Shown: positions 11,856 through 22,099, counted from the first letter of the stretch. The stretch: 64,000 nucleotides of DNA from Argyresthia goedartella (GCA_949825045.1 OX463807.1:12611501-12675500), one strand, 5' to 3'. Notes: generated from the sequence alone by a model not told the origin. Numbers and translations are program-made.

Positions 11856-14675
11856 GCACAATAGTCTACCAAAATGTCAGAGGCCTTAGGACAAAATTGG
11901 AACAATGCAAGCTCAATATGCTACAACTAGAAGCTGATATGTATGCAGTCACTGAAACGTTCCTGCTGAGCGGTATAGCGGACGCCGAGCTCATCCCGCC
12001 TGGGTACACGACGCTGCGCCGTGACCGCGCTCGCGACGCCGGCTGGGGCGGGGTGCTGCTGGCCGTGCGCGACTCCTACAACGTGCGTCAGTTGCATCAT
12101 GTGGAGGGGTGTGACGACGATGTGGAAGTTATATTCGCGATTGTGTCTAATAACAATGTGAAATTTCTTTGTGTTGTAGTTTACAACAAGCCGTCATCTT
12201 CGGACTCACACTTTACAAAGGTTATTGCAATTATCGAAAGTGTTGTAGCTAATTATAAAAATCTAGATGAAATTATTATTGGGGATTTCAATCTTAATTC
12301 TTGCGGGATAAACCCTTGCCTGCAATTTGAATATTTAATGCAATTCTGTAACATTAAGCAGTATAATACGGTCACAAATAGTAATGGTGGTATACTAGAT
12401 CTGGTGCTGAGTGATATAGGCATTGATCGTATCGATGTGTCTGGGGAGGTGGAGCTGCTGACGCAACCTGTGGACGGGTACCACCCGCCACTGCAGATGA
12501 GCGTGCGTTTCCCGCGTCCCGAGATGCGTGCACCACCGCCGCCACCAATGGAGGAGTCGCCTGACCCACCTGATAGACCACAGTGGAACTTCCGCAAAGC
12601 AGACTTTAGTAAGTTATATTCCTCTCTTGTCTCTCTTGATTGGAGCGATCTGTATGCATCCAATGACATAGATCTAGCTACTGATTTCTTGTATGATAAG
12701 ATATTTTCGTGTATAGATGATTGCGTTCCAAGAAAACAGCGTAAAGGCGTGAGGACTCGGTATGTATACCCAAAGTGGTTCACGCCTGACATTATACGCA
12801 ACATTAAGAACAAATACTTCCATCTGAAACGATAGAGAGTTGAGGGCAAGGAGTTTAATAAGGAATTGTTTCGTTACTTTAGAGGCCGAGTCAAATACCT
12901 AATAGACAAACATTGCTGCGAATACGTAAGAAAGCTGAGAAAGACATCAAGACTGACCCTACTACTTTTTAGACCTTTATCAGAGACCAACGGACTACTA
13001 GACTGACCTGTGACGAGTATGAGTATGGCGGCAAGACTGTGGCGGGACTAGAAGCGGCCAATGCATTCGCTTCTTACTCCAGTCAGTGTTCTTGCCTGAT
13101 AGACCAATACTTGACACAAACGTCGCGGAGCGTAGAGCCGGACCGGGCAATAGCAAGGCGCGGCGCGGCGCGAATAGCGATCGACTCTATCTCTATAGTT
13201 GACATACGACGTGCTGGGAGACGACTAAAACCGCGCTCATCTGCTGGACCCGATGGTATTCCACCGTTTTTTGTCAAAGACTGCCTATCAACATTGGAAC
13301 TACCGCTTAGGTTTCTTTACAATTTGTCAATAAAGTCTGCAGTTTACCCAAGGCTGATGGAAAACGTCACGAGTCACTCCTGTGCTTAAGGATGGATCCA
13401 GGTCGGAAGTAGGAAATTACAGACCTATAGCCGTTCTCTCGGTATTCGGAAAGGTTTTTGAATCTATAATCAACCATTACATGACCCTGCAAATTCGTGG
13501 ATTCATCTCGAACGCCCAGCATGGCTGCCGCCCAAACCGTTCAACACTAACCAATCACTTAAATTTTGTGAATTATTCTACTACATCTCTTGATAAGGCT
13601 AGGCAGGTCGATGTGACGTTCTTTGACTTAAAAAAAGCATTCGACAGAGTCCATAATGATGTCCTTCTGGAGAAGTTTTCTTATATAGGCTTCACACCAA
13701 ATTTGCTAAAACTATTTGCAAACTAATTCGCCCATAGAGTCCAGTATGTTAGGTTGAACGGTTAGGATTCGGAACCCTATGAAACCTGTTCGGGTGTGAG
13801 CCAGGGTAGTACTCTGGGTCCTACCCAGTTCCTGATAATGATCAACGACCTTCCCGATGTCGTGAGGACGGCTGAGTGTTTGATGTTCGCGGATGACCAG
13901 AAGCTGTTCTTGAGTATAGGCAGTGACGAAGATATTGGGTTACTGCAGAGCGATGTCTTTAGAGTGGTAGAGTGGAGCGAACGCAATCCATCATGACTAC
14001 ACCATAGCGGGATCACCATTTATGAGGGTCACTCAAATACGGGACTTAGGACTACTACTTGACTCTGAACTTAGTTTTAATGACCATATCCGTGAGACCT
14101 GTAGGAGAGCCTATAAGTTCCTCGGTTTCGTAATGAGACAAATGACGCGGTTTAGGGACCTTTCCACGTTAACCTCCTTGAATAATGCTTTTGTCCGAAG
14201 TAAATTATAATATAAAGCAATTATCTGGGACCCGCATGAGGCTAAATACACACTCATGCTGGAAAAAGTCCAACGCAAGTTTGCTAGGCTTTTGTATAAA
14301 TTGAAATATGGGTATTATCCCTACTTATTCCCGTCTCTATTTGTAGCTGGAATGGTGGGGGTAGACACCCTAGAGCTGAGGCGGAAGTTATCTCTGTTGG
14401 TCCACTTCTAACTACTCGTTCACAACAAGGTAGATAATCCGGTCGCGCTACAAAGTGTTGCCCTTTACGCGCCGGCTCGGTACGCGATGTTGCGATCGCG
14501 GCCCTTCTTCGCTAAGGGTGTTGTTCGTACAAAGCACGCTCGTCACGCACCCACTCTCCAGGCACTGATTCTTCTCAATGCCTGTGTTGCTCAGCACACA
14601 GAAATGGATATTTTTCATATGCCCCTGCATATATTTTTCAAAACTGTGAATATATTTTTAAATAATTGTTTATAA
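11856..14675 (+). pseudogene. LINE ORF2: endonuclease plus reverse transcriptase (frameshifted)
   Basis: The endonuclease frame begins before its first Met with 'TIVYQNVRGLRTKLEQ' and runs open to 12835. It keeps the catalytic blocks 'AVTETFLLSG' (Glu), 'IIIGDFNLNS' (Asp/Asn) and 'VDGYHPPLQMSV' (His). The RT follows in three or four frames: 'SAGPDGIPPFFVKDC', 'NYRPIAVLSVFGKVFE', 'DVTFFDLKKAFDRVH', and 'LMFADDQKLF' with FADD at 13886-13897. The C-terminal tail is recognisable to 14675. Breaks lie near 12835, 13380, 13726 and 13996. The endonuclease looks biochemically intact while the RT is broken. Confidence 0.8.
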
Positions 14676-14696
14676 TGTGTTAATTTTTATATAAGT

Positions 14697-14785
14697 ATTC
14701 TCTGTAGTCTGTGTAAGTACTCTTGTTTTTGTAAAATGTTCTCTGTCAGTTTGTGTAAGTACTCTTCTTTTTGTAAAATGTGACG
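14697..14785 (+). repeat. Tandem repeat in LINE 3' UTR (2 x ~43 bases)
   Basis: Two successive units share 'ttctctgt', 'tgtgtaagtactctt' and 'tttttgtaaaatg'. They sit between the ORF2 stop and the AATAAA-type signal, so they belong to the 3' UTR of the LINE. Confidence 0.7.
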
Positions 14786-14869
14786 GTCACACGATTTGGT
14801 CTAAGGACTGTGAGTGTAGCACAGTGTGCAAATAAATCTTTTAAATCTTTTAAACAACAATTCGTTTCA

Positions 14870-15094
14870 CGCAAAGCAATATTACGCAATTTTATTAACA
14901 CGGATGACATCCTAATTACAATTCTTTTTATTTAGAATTCGTACGTTAGGTTTATGAATGTGAATGAATGAAACCTTAAGAATAACTCTTATATGATCAC
15001 TTCGTATTCTATCTGTCTGTAAATACCTTGTTTCTCTGGAATGCATGGTGGGCGTACCAATAATCAATTAATCAGGTCAAAGCAATCAAAAAAT
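14870..15094. other. Unassigned sequence
   Basis: AT-rich, no recognised feature. Confidence 0.4.
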
Positions 15095-15185
15095 GATGAC
15101 ACAATTTTTCTGAATTTGCTTGATAATCGCAAGGGTTACTTCCCGCTGACCTATAATCAGGAAATTTGGCAAATAAACATGTATA
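15095..15185 (+). repeat. Dispersed repeat D, copy 1
   Basis: The blocks 'ctgaatttgcttga', 'tcgcaagg', 'acttcccgctgacct' and 'aatttggca' recur in the same order at 61190-61275. Divergence is high. This is probably a relic of an unclassified interspersed repeat. Confidence 0.55.
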
Positions 15186-15618
15186 AAAACTACTCTCTAG
15201 CCTCACATTTCAACATTTGTTCATAAAATACTGCGTATCTATATATTTTGTAGAACTTGTATGAAATAATTAAATAATTAATGCTTTTTAGCTTTATTTT
15301 TCCCGGAACGTTTGTAAACAGAAACGACAGCTTTTTTTCAGTCAGACAAGCTTGGACTTTTAACATATTATATATAATGTAGCGATATCTCTGTCTAAAT
15401 ATACAATCACAATGTCATTGAAGCTGGCAAGATCAGTTATTTCCTTTAATAAATCACAGCTCCCGAAACTTTTAAAACATGAAATGCTGACATCCAGCCA
15501 TTCAGAATTGTGTGTCGCTATATTATTTAACGGCTATATCAATATCGACAAATAGTAAACCCGACCGACAGGGTTTAGAATTTAGTATTTTTTTTGTTCT
15601 TACATGTCAACCTAACAC
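15186..15618. other. Unassigned sequence
   Basis: AT-rich; no gene or repeat partner noticed. Confidence 0.4.
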
Positions 15619-15661
15619 GAAGACTTCGGGGGCTTCGCTGCGCTCGCCCCCTCTAGTCTTC
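15619..15661. repeat. GC-rich hairpin
   Basis: The arms 'gaagact' and 'agtcttc' enclose 'gggggc' and 'gccccc', around a loop with 'gaag' and 'cgctgcgctc'. The block is strikingly GC-rich in an AT-rich region. It could be part of a MITE whose ends I cannot place. Confidence 0.5.
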
Positions 15662-15821
15662 ACCTAATGTTTGCCCTGGTATTTCGTTTGCAATTCCCGT
15701 TCAATTAACCGTTAGTTTAGCAACTAACGCGTCATATAGTAAGCAGTACGCTACAGTTTACAATCTGTCGATAGCTGACCAACTAGCGAGAAAAAAGTTT
15801 ATTTTATCAAATAACGGTTTT

Positions 15822-15837
15822 GAATATCTTACGGTGA

Positions 15838-15889
<52 letters not shown>

Positions 15890-15967
15890 TCACCGTAAGA
15901 TATTATATATATATATATTTATATATATATATATATATAAATATCACCGTAAGATATTCAAATATAC

Positions 15968-16001
<34 letters not shown>

Positions 16002-16015
16002 TTCGGGACACTCTA
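15822..16015. repeat. (TA)n microsatellite with inverted unique borders
   Basis: Long (ta)n tracts are separated by three copies of one unique block: 'gaatatcttacggtgata' at 15822-15839 and its reverse complement at about 15884-15904 and 15942-15959. The outer copies are perfect inverted repeats. The block was therefore copied or inverted with the microsatellite, or the whole is a palindromic MITE with an expanded core. Confidence 0.8.
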
Positions 16016-16429
16016 TATATAAGCGGGCACCAGGTGAAAGCCCAGCCTAAACAGGGTCTGGTAACATTAAAAAATCAAAGGTTAAAAAAATGTTGGCTTA
16101 ATTCAAAATATTCAAAAATCAACAACCCTTATTTAGTTACTGTGACAACAAACTTAGCAATTCTCCTACAATTTCTTTACCAACATGATTCTTAATAATC
16201 ATGCTATTGACAGCAGTCTCAAATTGAGCAACATATTTCGTCAGATTGACAAAAATACGTAGCTTGTTTGTTTCAAAACCGGGCAAAGAAGTCATGAATA
16301 AGTGGCATATCCATGTCAAAACAATCAAGAACCCATATCAACAATTCAAGAACTACTGATAAAGCAATCTGAAAAAAATATATTACTCCTTCAACAAATT
16401 AGTACCCTGCTGGGACCGTATTCCGATTA

Positions 16430-16860
16430 TTTTTTTCTTTTGCAATGATAAACAGTAATTAATACGAAGCTTCAAGCAGTTTTTGGGTTGACTCGGAAAA
16501 GGCACCAGTGCTATGCCACTTCATCCGATTTAAACTTCCAGATTTTGCAGCAAAAAACTCTTTCGGTTTTTTCTTTAAATCACTGTGTTTAGTCAATAAA
16601 TGTCGCTCTAGACGAGTCTTACAGGTCTTCATCATTGCTTAAAATTTCATAACAGATAACGCACGCCCTATACCTATCTGAAAAATTGACCTGGAGAACC
16701 GAGGTTCGCTCGAGAACCACCACACAAATAGAACCACCTCCAGCGTTCTGCCCGTTCCCCGCCACGGAACTGTGGCGTTTAGTAATATTTAGATTTTGCC
16801 ACAAAATTTTGGAGTAATATACCACCTTCACTTAGAGAGCCAAAATCAAGATTCACATTC
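16430..16860 (-). pseudogene. hAT-like transposase relic (ZBED/SCAND3-type N-terminus)
   Basis: The minus strand encodes a zinc-binding region with C-x2-C ('RACVICYEILSND') followed, after a one-base frameshift, by 'TRLERHLLTKHSDLK' (H-x4-H), 'KPKEFFAAKSGSLNRM' and 'STQKLLEASYQL'. This order matches the start of domesticated or mobile hAT transposases of the ZBED5/SCAND3 kind, as I know the family. A further minus-strand frame at 16328-16137 may be a remnant of the same element but is not recognisable. The catalytic DDE and dimerisation parts are absent. Confidence 0.6.
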
Positions 16861-17140
16861 AAAAAACGAATTCGAGAACGGTTATTAGAATAACAATAGC
16901 AGAACACCTGAAGCTGCCTTGTCAAAGCTCTGCGCACCGTTTTTACCTGATTTTATCATTTTCCCGACACCGCAATGCGTATATATGTAAAATGTGTGTA
17001 TATTATTCAATACAATTAAATCCAAATAAATATTCATTAATCCATTATGCAATTCTTATTCACAATTTATTGCGGCACCGATATTTTTTTTGATATTTTT
17101 ATGTTTATTTTTGACAAGATCTTGTTTAATAATTTGTTTA

Positions 17141-17145
17141 TGTTT
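17141..17145. repeat. Target-site duplication of the mag-like element, left
   Basis: TGTTT here equals TGTTT at 32057-32061, directly outside the other LTR. Confidence 0.65.
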
Positions 17146-17155
17146 TGTATGTATA
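17146..17155 (+). repeat. mag-like 5' LTR, first ten bases
   Basis: The sequence 'tgtatgtata' equals the start of the 3' LTR at 31953 ('tggatatgtata') except for a 2-base indel. The rest of this LTR resumes at 22828 after the inserted gypsy element. Confidence 0.65.
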
Positions 17156-17313
17156 TGTCGTAATATGATAGCAATAGTGACTTAATTAAGATATCACGAT
17201 AGTTTATGCTGTAGTAATTAAGCTACATCGATAAGTACGGCGACACAAGCGATTTGTTTCATCGCTTAGGTTAAGCCACGAGTGCGGAGGTTAGGTGTGC
17301 GTGCTCAGTTTGC

Positions 17314-17348
17314 TATAAAAGGGGGCGCACGATAGAACGCCGGTCATT
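17314..17348 (+). promoter_or_regulatory. LTR promoter: TATA box and initiator-like site
   Basis: TATAAAA at 17314-17320 is followed about 30 bases on by TCATT (17344-17348), close to an arthropod initiator. The same pair is in the 3' LTR (TATA at 22481). No ATG lies between the presumed start site and 17561. Confidence 0.75.
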
Positions 17349-17487
17349 CCGAGTCGAGCAGTCGTACGGAGCACACCTCCTCCGCCACTAGTGGACTAAC
17401 CAGTCCCCGTAAATATTGTGATTAGTATACCCTACAGGGTGTAATCAATTGTACAGGGTGTAGTACATAAATTCTGTTTGATTATTA

Positions 17488-17493
17488 ATTAAA
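17488..17493 (+). promoter_or_regulatory. Possible LTR polyadenylation signal (ATTAAA)
   Basis: This is the only AATAAA-like hexamer I find in the LTR; the copy in the 3' LTR is 22655-22660. If used, R ends soon after it and U5 holds the start of the coding region. Confidence 0.4.
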
Positions 17494-17560
17494 TTTGTAT
17501 CCACCGGAAGCTGTAATTTCTATTGCTCGAGTATCCATACCCACATATACACCACCAATC

Positions 17561-20500
17561 ATGCATACTGATAGAACTGGAGATGACGCACCACAACGAC
17601 CCATCTCACCTATTCTGGGGACAACCCAGTCTATCGCCTCTGACATTTCTGCGACATCAGAAGTGGGATCAGCTCGAGCACAGCAGGAAAATGCTACAGA
17701 AAAGCTGTTGAGGATTTTACTGGAAACTCAAAACCAGAGCATGATGCGCCTTATCAAAACCATCAAGAAATCATCTGCAGAGCAGAAACCATTATCACTG
17801 CCCGAATTTGATCCCATAAAGCCAGAAATGGATCCAGAAGCTTGGTCTGCAACCGCCGACATGTGCCTTGCCGAAAATGATCTTCAAGGCGGAGAACTGG
17901 TGGTTGTACTCAGTAAAGCCTTGAAAGGGGATGCTTCAAGATGGCTGTCACAAGTGGCATTTCCAGGTATGACTTGGCCTCAATTTAAGAATCTATTTGC
18001 TGCAAGATTTATCTCCCTGGAGACCCCTGCAGCCACTTTAATTAACATCCACAATGATCGACCCAAAGACAATGAAAACCTAGCTGCATATACTGCACGA
18101 CTCATGACTTCTTTGTCGGCCAAATGGCAGAACTTGACCACCGAACAAATGATTGTGACTACAGTATTGGCCCATGTTGCTCGTTTTGATGATAAGCTGC
18201 AAGATATTGCCTTCACGACTTCTATTACATCTCGAGAGAAGCTACAGAGGAAATTGCAAGCATTTTCGCTGTTGAAAAGAAAAGCGCCTTCAACTGCAAG
18301 TGGAGCAAGCGATGCAAAACGATCCAGAGGCGCAAGCGGATGCTACACGTGTGGAAGATTTGGGCATCGAGCAGCCGAGTGCCGAGCAAATATAAAGCCT
18401 GCAGACAAGACCTTCCCTACCAAATTTCCTGCTGCAGCAACCTCCACTGGGAATCGGAATTCGATAGCTGTCACTTGTTACCAGTGTGGTAACGCCGGCC
18501 ACTACGCGTCCAGATGTCCTAGAGTGAAGGAATCCAAGCGGATCAGCCAGCCAGCAGCAGCAAATCGCAGCAGCGGGGTCAATCCAAGCCCAAACAGTGA
18601 TGTCCAGCGACGTGTGGATCTCTGCGTGGTCACCAACCCTTCCGGCAGACTGAATAGCAATGGTGAGACCTTTTCTTTTTGTTATGACTCTGGTGCTGAA
18701 TGCTCCCTGATTTCTGAAACTATGGCCTCTAAATTTTCTGGCAAACACATCCACAACACTGTTACGATGATAGGCATAGGGCAATCTCGTGTCAACAGCA
18801 CTATGCAAATTCTCTCCGAGATTATAATTGGTGATTTACAACTAGAAGTTCTCTTTCATGTTCTTCCCGATAAGTATCTGAAGTCTGGAATAATGATTGG
18901 AAGAGAAGTCCTAAGCCACGGCCTGGACGTCTTCATGTCATCAGACGAAGTAAAATTTTCCCGAAGCAAAGTCGTGAAATGTCTCGATGTTGAGAGTTCA
19001 ACTATCACTAATCTGGATAATATTGAAACTGATATTAATTTAGATCGCAAACGCGAATTATTATCACTGTTGCAAAGATATGCTACTTCCCTTACGGAAG
19101 GACTTCCCACAAATCATGTTACAACAGGAGAACTACAGATTCGACTGGTTGATCCTAACAAATTTGTCCAGCGTCGTCCTTATCGTCTTAGTCCTGAAGA
19201 AAAGCTGATTGTTCGTGATAAGGTACATGAACTCCTGAAAGCTGGTATCATTAGACCAAGTTGTTCTCCGTTTTCCAGTCCAGCATTATTAGTGAAAAAG
19301 AAGGATGGCCAGGATCGCATGTGTATAGACTATAGAGAATTGAATGACAACACCGTTTCAGACAAATTTCCTATTCCACTGATAGATGATCAGATTGCTA
19401 GATTAGGTGGGGCCACTTGGTTCACATGTCTTGACATGCTTTCTGGGTATCATCAAATCCCTGTGCATCCCGATTCCATAGAAAAGACTGCGTTCGTCAC
19501 ATCAGAAGGACAATGGGAATACCTCACCATGCCTTTCGGCTTAAAAAATGCAACTTCTGTCTACCAGCGAGCAGTTACCAAGGCACTAGGAGAATTGGCA
19601 CACACTTATGTGGTATGTTATGTTGACGACATAGTCATTGTGGCTAATTCAGTCGATGAAGCCCTGAAACGACTTCAGACGGTTTTAGAGGTTCTAATTG
19701 AATCAGGGTTTTCCATGAATATCAAAAAATGCTCCTTCCTGAAAAAGCGCATAGAGTTTTTGGGCTATGTCATTGAAGATGGCCAAATTAGGCCCAATCC
19801 AAAAAAAATAGAGGCTCTAACGAAATTACCTCCTCCTGAAACAGTAACCCAGGTTAGACAGTTCATTGGGCTTGTCTCCTACTTCCGTCAGTTTATTCCT
19901 CAATGTTCAAAAATTCTTGCTCCTCTTTATGGATTGACTTCGGGAAAAGGTGACGTTGACTGGCAGCCATTTCACGAGGAAATTCGGCAAAGTCTTATCT
20001 CTCAAATGACACAAGAGCCCGTGCTTTTGATTTTCAATCCTGAACTTCCAGTAGAGATCCATACTGACGCCAGTGCTGAAGGATATGGTGCAATGTTGGT
20101 ACAGAAGCAGAATGGCATACAACATGTTGTTGCTTATTATAGCCGGCGTACTTCTCCAGCTGAATCTAAGTACCATTCATACGATTTAGAGACACTTGCA
20201 GTCTTCAACGCAGTGAAACATTTCAAACATTATCTCAAAGGTCGCAAATTCACAGTTATCACCGACTGCAACTCACTGAAAGCTTCCCAAAAAAAAATTG
20301 ATTTATCTCCCCGAGTGCACAGGTGGTGGGCATATCTCCAGTCGTTTGATTTCGACATCATCTATCGTGAAGGTAATAGAATGAGACATGTTGATTTCTT
20401 CTCCAGGAATCCCCTTCCATCAGAGTCACTACCTGCTTCATCTCGCATTGCTGAAAAGCGCATCGAATTGACTGAGTTGTCTTCAAACTGGCTACAGGTT

Positions 20501-21715
20501 GAGCAAGAAAAGGACGATGAGATTCGAAAAATAATATCCGACTATCAGAATGAAGTGCTGCCCGAAGATGTTCGAAAGACTTATGAAATCCGATCGCATG
20601 TCCTTCATCGCAAAGTCCAGAGAAACGGTCGCTCAAGGGTGCTTCCAATCGTTCCACGTGGTTATAGGTGGTCTGTTATCAGCAATATTCATGAGTCTAT
20701 CATGCATCTTGGTTGGGAAAAGACATTGGAAAAGGCATTTGATTTCTATTGGTTTCCTGGAATGGCTAAGTATGTTCGCAAGTTTGTAGACAACTGTATC
20801 ACTTGCAAGGTCTCCAAATCTCATTCCGGTCGTGTTCAGGCACAACTGCATCCCATCCCAAAAGTATCCATTCCTTGGCATACTGTTCACATCGATGCTT
20901 CAGGAAAGTTGAGTGGTAAAAATGACAACAAAGAATATGTCTTTGTACTCATTGATGCCTTCACGAAATTTGTTTTGTTGTATCACACCCACAATATTGA
21001 CAGTAGGAGCAGTATTGCTGCGGTGGAGTCCAGTGTTGCGATATTTGGTGCACCAACACGAATTATAGCTGATCAAGGTCGTTGTTTTGCATCAAAAGAT
21101 TTTGCAAATTTTTGTAAATCCCAAAACATCAATCTTCATTTGATTGCAACAGGTGCTAGTCGCTCTAATGGACAAGTGGAGCGCGTCATGAGCACACTCA
21201 AAGCAATGCTTACTGCTGTTGAAAGTTCTAAGGACTGTTCCTGGCAGGATGCCTTAGGAAAAATTCAGCTTGCCATAAACTCCACCATTAATCGAGTAAC
21301 AAAAGCAAGTCCCCTCGAATTGATGATAGGGAAAGTTGCTAGGCCATTGTCTTTGATGGCCATTTATGACGAAGAACCGACAGCAGATATGACACAACTC
21401 AGGGAGCAGGCAATACTGAATATGGATAACAATGCTATCTATGATAAGAGTAGGTTTGATAAAAACAAGGCAACCGTAAAGAAAGTCGTTGTTGGAGATT
21501 TCGTCCTCATAGAAAATGAGGAACGAAATCAAACAAAACTAGACCCTAAATATAAAGGCCCTTTACGAGTTATTGAAATTTTAGATGGAGACAGATATCT
21601 CCTGAAGGGCTTGAATTCAAATCGTACCTATAAGTACCCGCATGATAGAATAAGAAAAATCCCTGATAATAAAGTCCCCTCTGAGTTGCAAGATGATGAG
21701 TCGAGTTCTGACTAA
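17561..21715 (+). CDS. Gag-Pol polyprotein of Ty3/gypsy retrotransposon (intact, 1384 aa)
   Basis: A single frame encodes structural and replication enzymes. The first ATG of the presumed transcript is 17561 (A at -3); the frame is open back to TTG 17495 but no upstream ATG exists. Gag has a capsid-like region (about residues 80-240, 'PEAWSATADMCLAENDL') and two CCHC knuckles: 261-274 (CYTCGRFGHRAAEC) and 306-319 (CYQCGNAGHYASRC). The protease has 'CYDSGAECS' (Asp 376). The RT has 'WFTCLDMLSGYHQIP' and YVDD at 687-690. RNase H has Asp 836 and 'YDLETLAV'. The integrase has H1044-H1049-C1079-C1082 and a D1112, D1171, E1207 triad with 35 residues between the last two, then a 'KYKGPLRV' GPY/F-like end. 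Gag and Pol share one frame, so no frameshift signal is needed. Codons 1-32 lie in the LTR. Confidence 0.93.
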   Translation: MHTDRTGDDAPQRPISPILGTTQSIASDISATSEVGSARAQQENATEKLLRILLETQNQSMMRLIKTIKKSSAEQKPLSLPEFDPIKPEMDPEAWSATADMCLAENDLQGGELVVVLSKALKGDASRWLSQVAFPGMTWPQFKNLFAARFISLETPAATLINIHNDRPKDNENLAAYTARLMTSLSAKWQNLTTEQMIVTTVLAHVARFDDKLQDIAFTTSITSREKLQRKLQAFSLLKRKAPSTASGASDAKRSRGASGCYTCGRFGHRAAECRANIKPADKTFPTKFPAAATSTGNRNSIAVTCYQCGNAGHYASRCPRVKESKRISQPAAANRSSGVNPSPNSDVQRRVDLCVVTNPSGRLNSNGETFSFCYDSGAECSLISETMASKFSGKHIHNTVTMIGIGQSRVNSTMQILSEIIIGDLQLEVLFHVLPDKYLKSGIMIGREVLSHGLDVFMSSDEVKFSRSKVVKCLDVESSTITNLDNIETDINLDRKRELLSLLQRYATSLTEGLPTNHVTTGELQIRLVDPNKFVQRRPYRLSPEEKLIVRDKVHELLKAGIIRPSCSPFSSPALLVKKKDGQDRMCIDYRELNDNTVSDKFPIPLIDDQIARLGGATWFTCLDMLSGYHQIPVHPDSIEKTAFVTSEGQWEYLTMPFGLKNATSVYQRAVTKALGELAHTYVVCYVDDIVIVANSVDEALKRLQTVLEVLIESGFSMNIKKCSFLKKRIEFLGYVIEDGQIRPNPKKIEALTKLPPPETVTQVRQFIGLVSYFRQFIPQCSKILAPLYGLTSGKGDVDWQPFHEEIRQSLISQMTQEPVLLIFNPELPVEIHTDASAEGYGAMLVQKQNGIQHVVAYYSRRTSPAESKYHSYDLETLAVFNAVKHFKHYLKGRKFTVITDCNSLKASQKKIDLSPRVHRWWAYLQSFDFDIIYREGNRMRHVDFFSRNPLPSESLPASSRIAEKRIELTELSSNWLQVEQEKDDEIRKIISDYQNEVLPEDVRKTYEIRSHVLHRKVQRNGRSRVLPIVPRGYRWSVISNIHESIMHLGWEKTLEKAFDFYWFPGMAKYVRKFVDNCITCKVSKSHSGRVQAQLHPIPKVSIPWHTVHIDASGKLSGKNDNKEYVFVLIDAFTKFVLLYHTHNIDSRSSIAAVESSVAIFGAPTRIIADQGRCFASKDFANFCKSQNINLHLIATGASRSNGQVERVMSTLKAMLTAVESSKDCSWQDALGKIQLAINSTINRVTKASPLELMIGKVARPLSLMAIYDEEPTADMTQLREQAILNMDNNAIYDKSRFDKNKATVKKVVVGDFVLIENEERNQTKLDPKYKGPLRVIEILDGDRYLLKGLNSNRTYKYPHDRIRKIPDNKVPSELQDDESSSD
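17657..17670 (+). promoter_or_regulatory. Likely primer binding site (tRNA-Leu type)
   Basis: Directly after the LTR, 'tcagaagtgggat' is the complement of the 3' end of insect tRNA-Leu as I remember it (...ATCCCACTTCTGA-), but without the TGG that pairs with the CCA end. It also codes for Gag residues 33-37, so it serves two roles if used. Confidence 0.5.
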
Positions 21716-21786
21716 GCACACACATACCTCAATATAATAGTTTGTAATTCCACATGTAATGATATTCGGTGATGATGATGTTCGGC

Positions 21787-22099
21787 ATCCGTTGGTACGG
21801 ATGGACATGTTTGAACTGGTATCCGTTGGGACGGATGTACTGAGGTTGTCATCCGTTGGTACGGATTTGTTGGGGTTGGTACAGAAAAGATTCCGTGGGC
21901 ACGGACATGAGACAAAAGATTCCGTGGGTACGGACACATCAGGGTGGGCTTTTTCAATTTAAGATTCCGTAGGCACGGACACCTTAGGGAGGGCTACACA
22001 GTCAAAACATTCCGTGGGCACGGACATGAGACAAAAGATTCCGTGGGTACGGACACGTCAGGGTGGGCTTTGGCAAGTTAAAGATTCCGTGGGCACGGA
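21787..22099 (+). repeat. Array of nine TCCGT-N4-ACGGA hairpins in the gypsy 3' non-coding region
   Basis: Nine short inverted repeats start at 21788, 21822, 21852, 21892, 21921, 21966, 22011, 22040 and 22086. The first three have 6-base arms (ATCCGT/ACGGAT) around TGGT or TGGG; the last six have centres GGGC, GGGT or AGGC. Copies 4-6 and 7-9 are two direct repeats of about 119 bases that also share 'catgagacaaaagat' and 'tcagggtgggcttt'. Arms stay paired although spacers vary. The array follows the gag-pol stop (21715) by about 70 bases. Confidence 0.92.

Larger units (their letters stand above)
10990..14860 (+). mobile_element. Near full-length LINE (Jockey/CR1 group)
   Basis: The element contains ORF1 (11032-11838), an overlapping ORF2 (about 11856-14675) and a 3' UTR with an AATAAA-type signal at 14831, ending in the simple tail 'tcttttaaatcttttaaac'. 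The two-ORF order and the tail are typical of CR1/Jockey-group LINEs. ORF1 is open but ORF2 is frameshifted several times, so this copy cannot move by itself. The 5' end is placed just before 'aacaagctctaagc', by eye. Confidence 0.75.
17156..17656 (+). repeat. Gypsy 5' LTR
   Basis: It begins TGTCGTAATATG and ends TCTGCGACA. It matches 22323-22823 base for base by eye; the match stops exactly after CGACA. It carries a TATA box (17314), a likely initiator (17344), an ATTAAA possible poly-A signal (17488), and, unusually, the gag-pol start codon (17561) with the first 32 codons. Confidence 0.93.

Noticed and set aside
15834..16022. Plus-strand frame of Tyr/Ile repeats
   Set aside because: It is only the translation of the (ta)n microsatellite.
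17495..17560. Extended gag-pol start at 17495
   Set aside because: The codon there is TTG. The first ATG in frame, and the first in the presumed transcript, is 17561.
21617..21962. Repetitive frames on both strands over the gypsy 3' region
   Set aside because: Periodic peptides come from the hairpin array; there is no start context or family.
21787..22099. CRISPR-like spaced repeats
   Set aside because: Repeats are 14-16 bases with related spacers, inside an insect retrotransposon; no cas genes.
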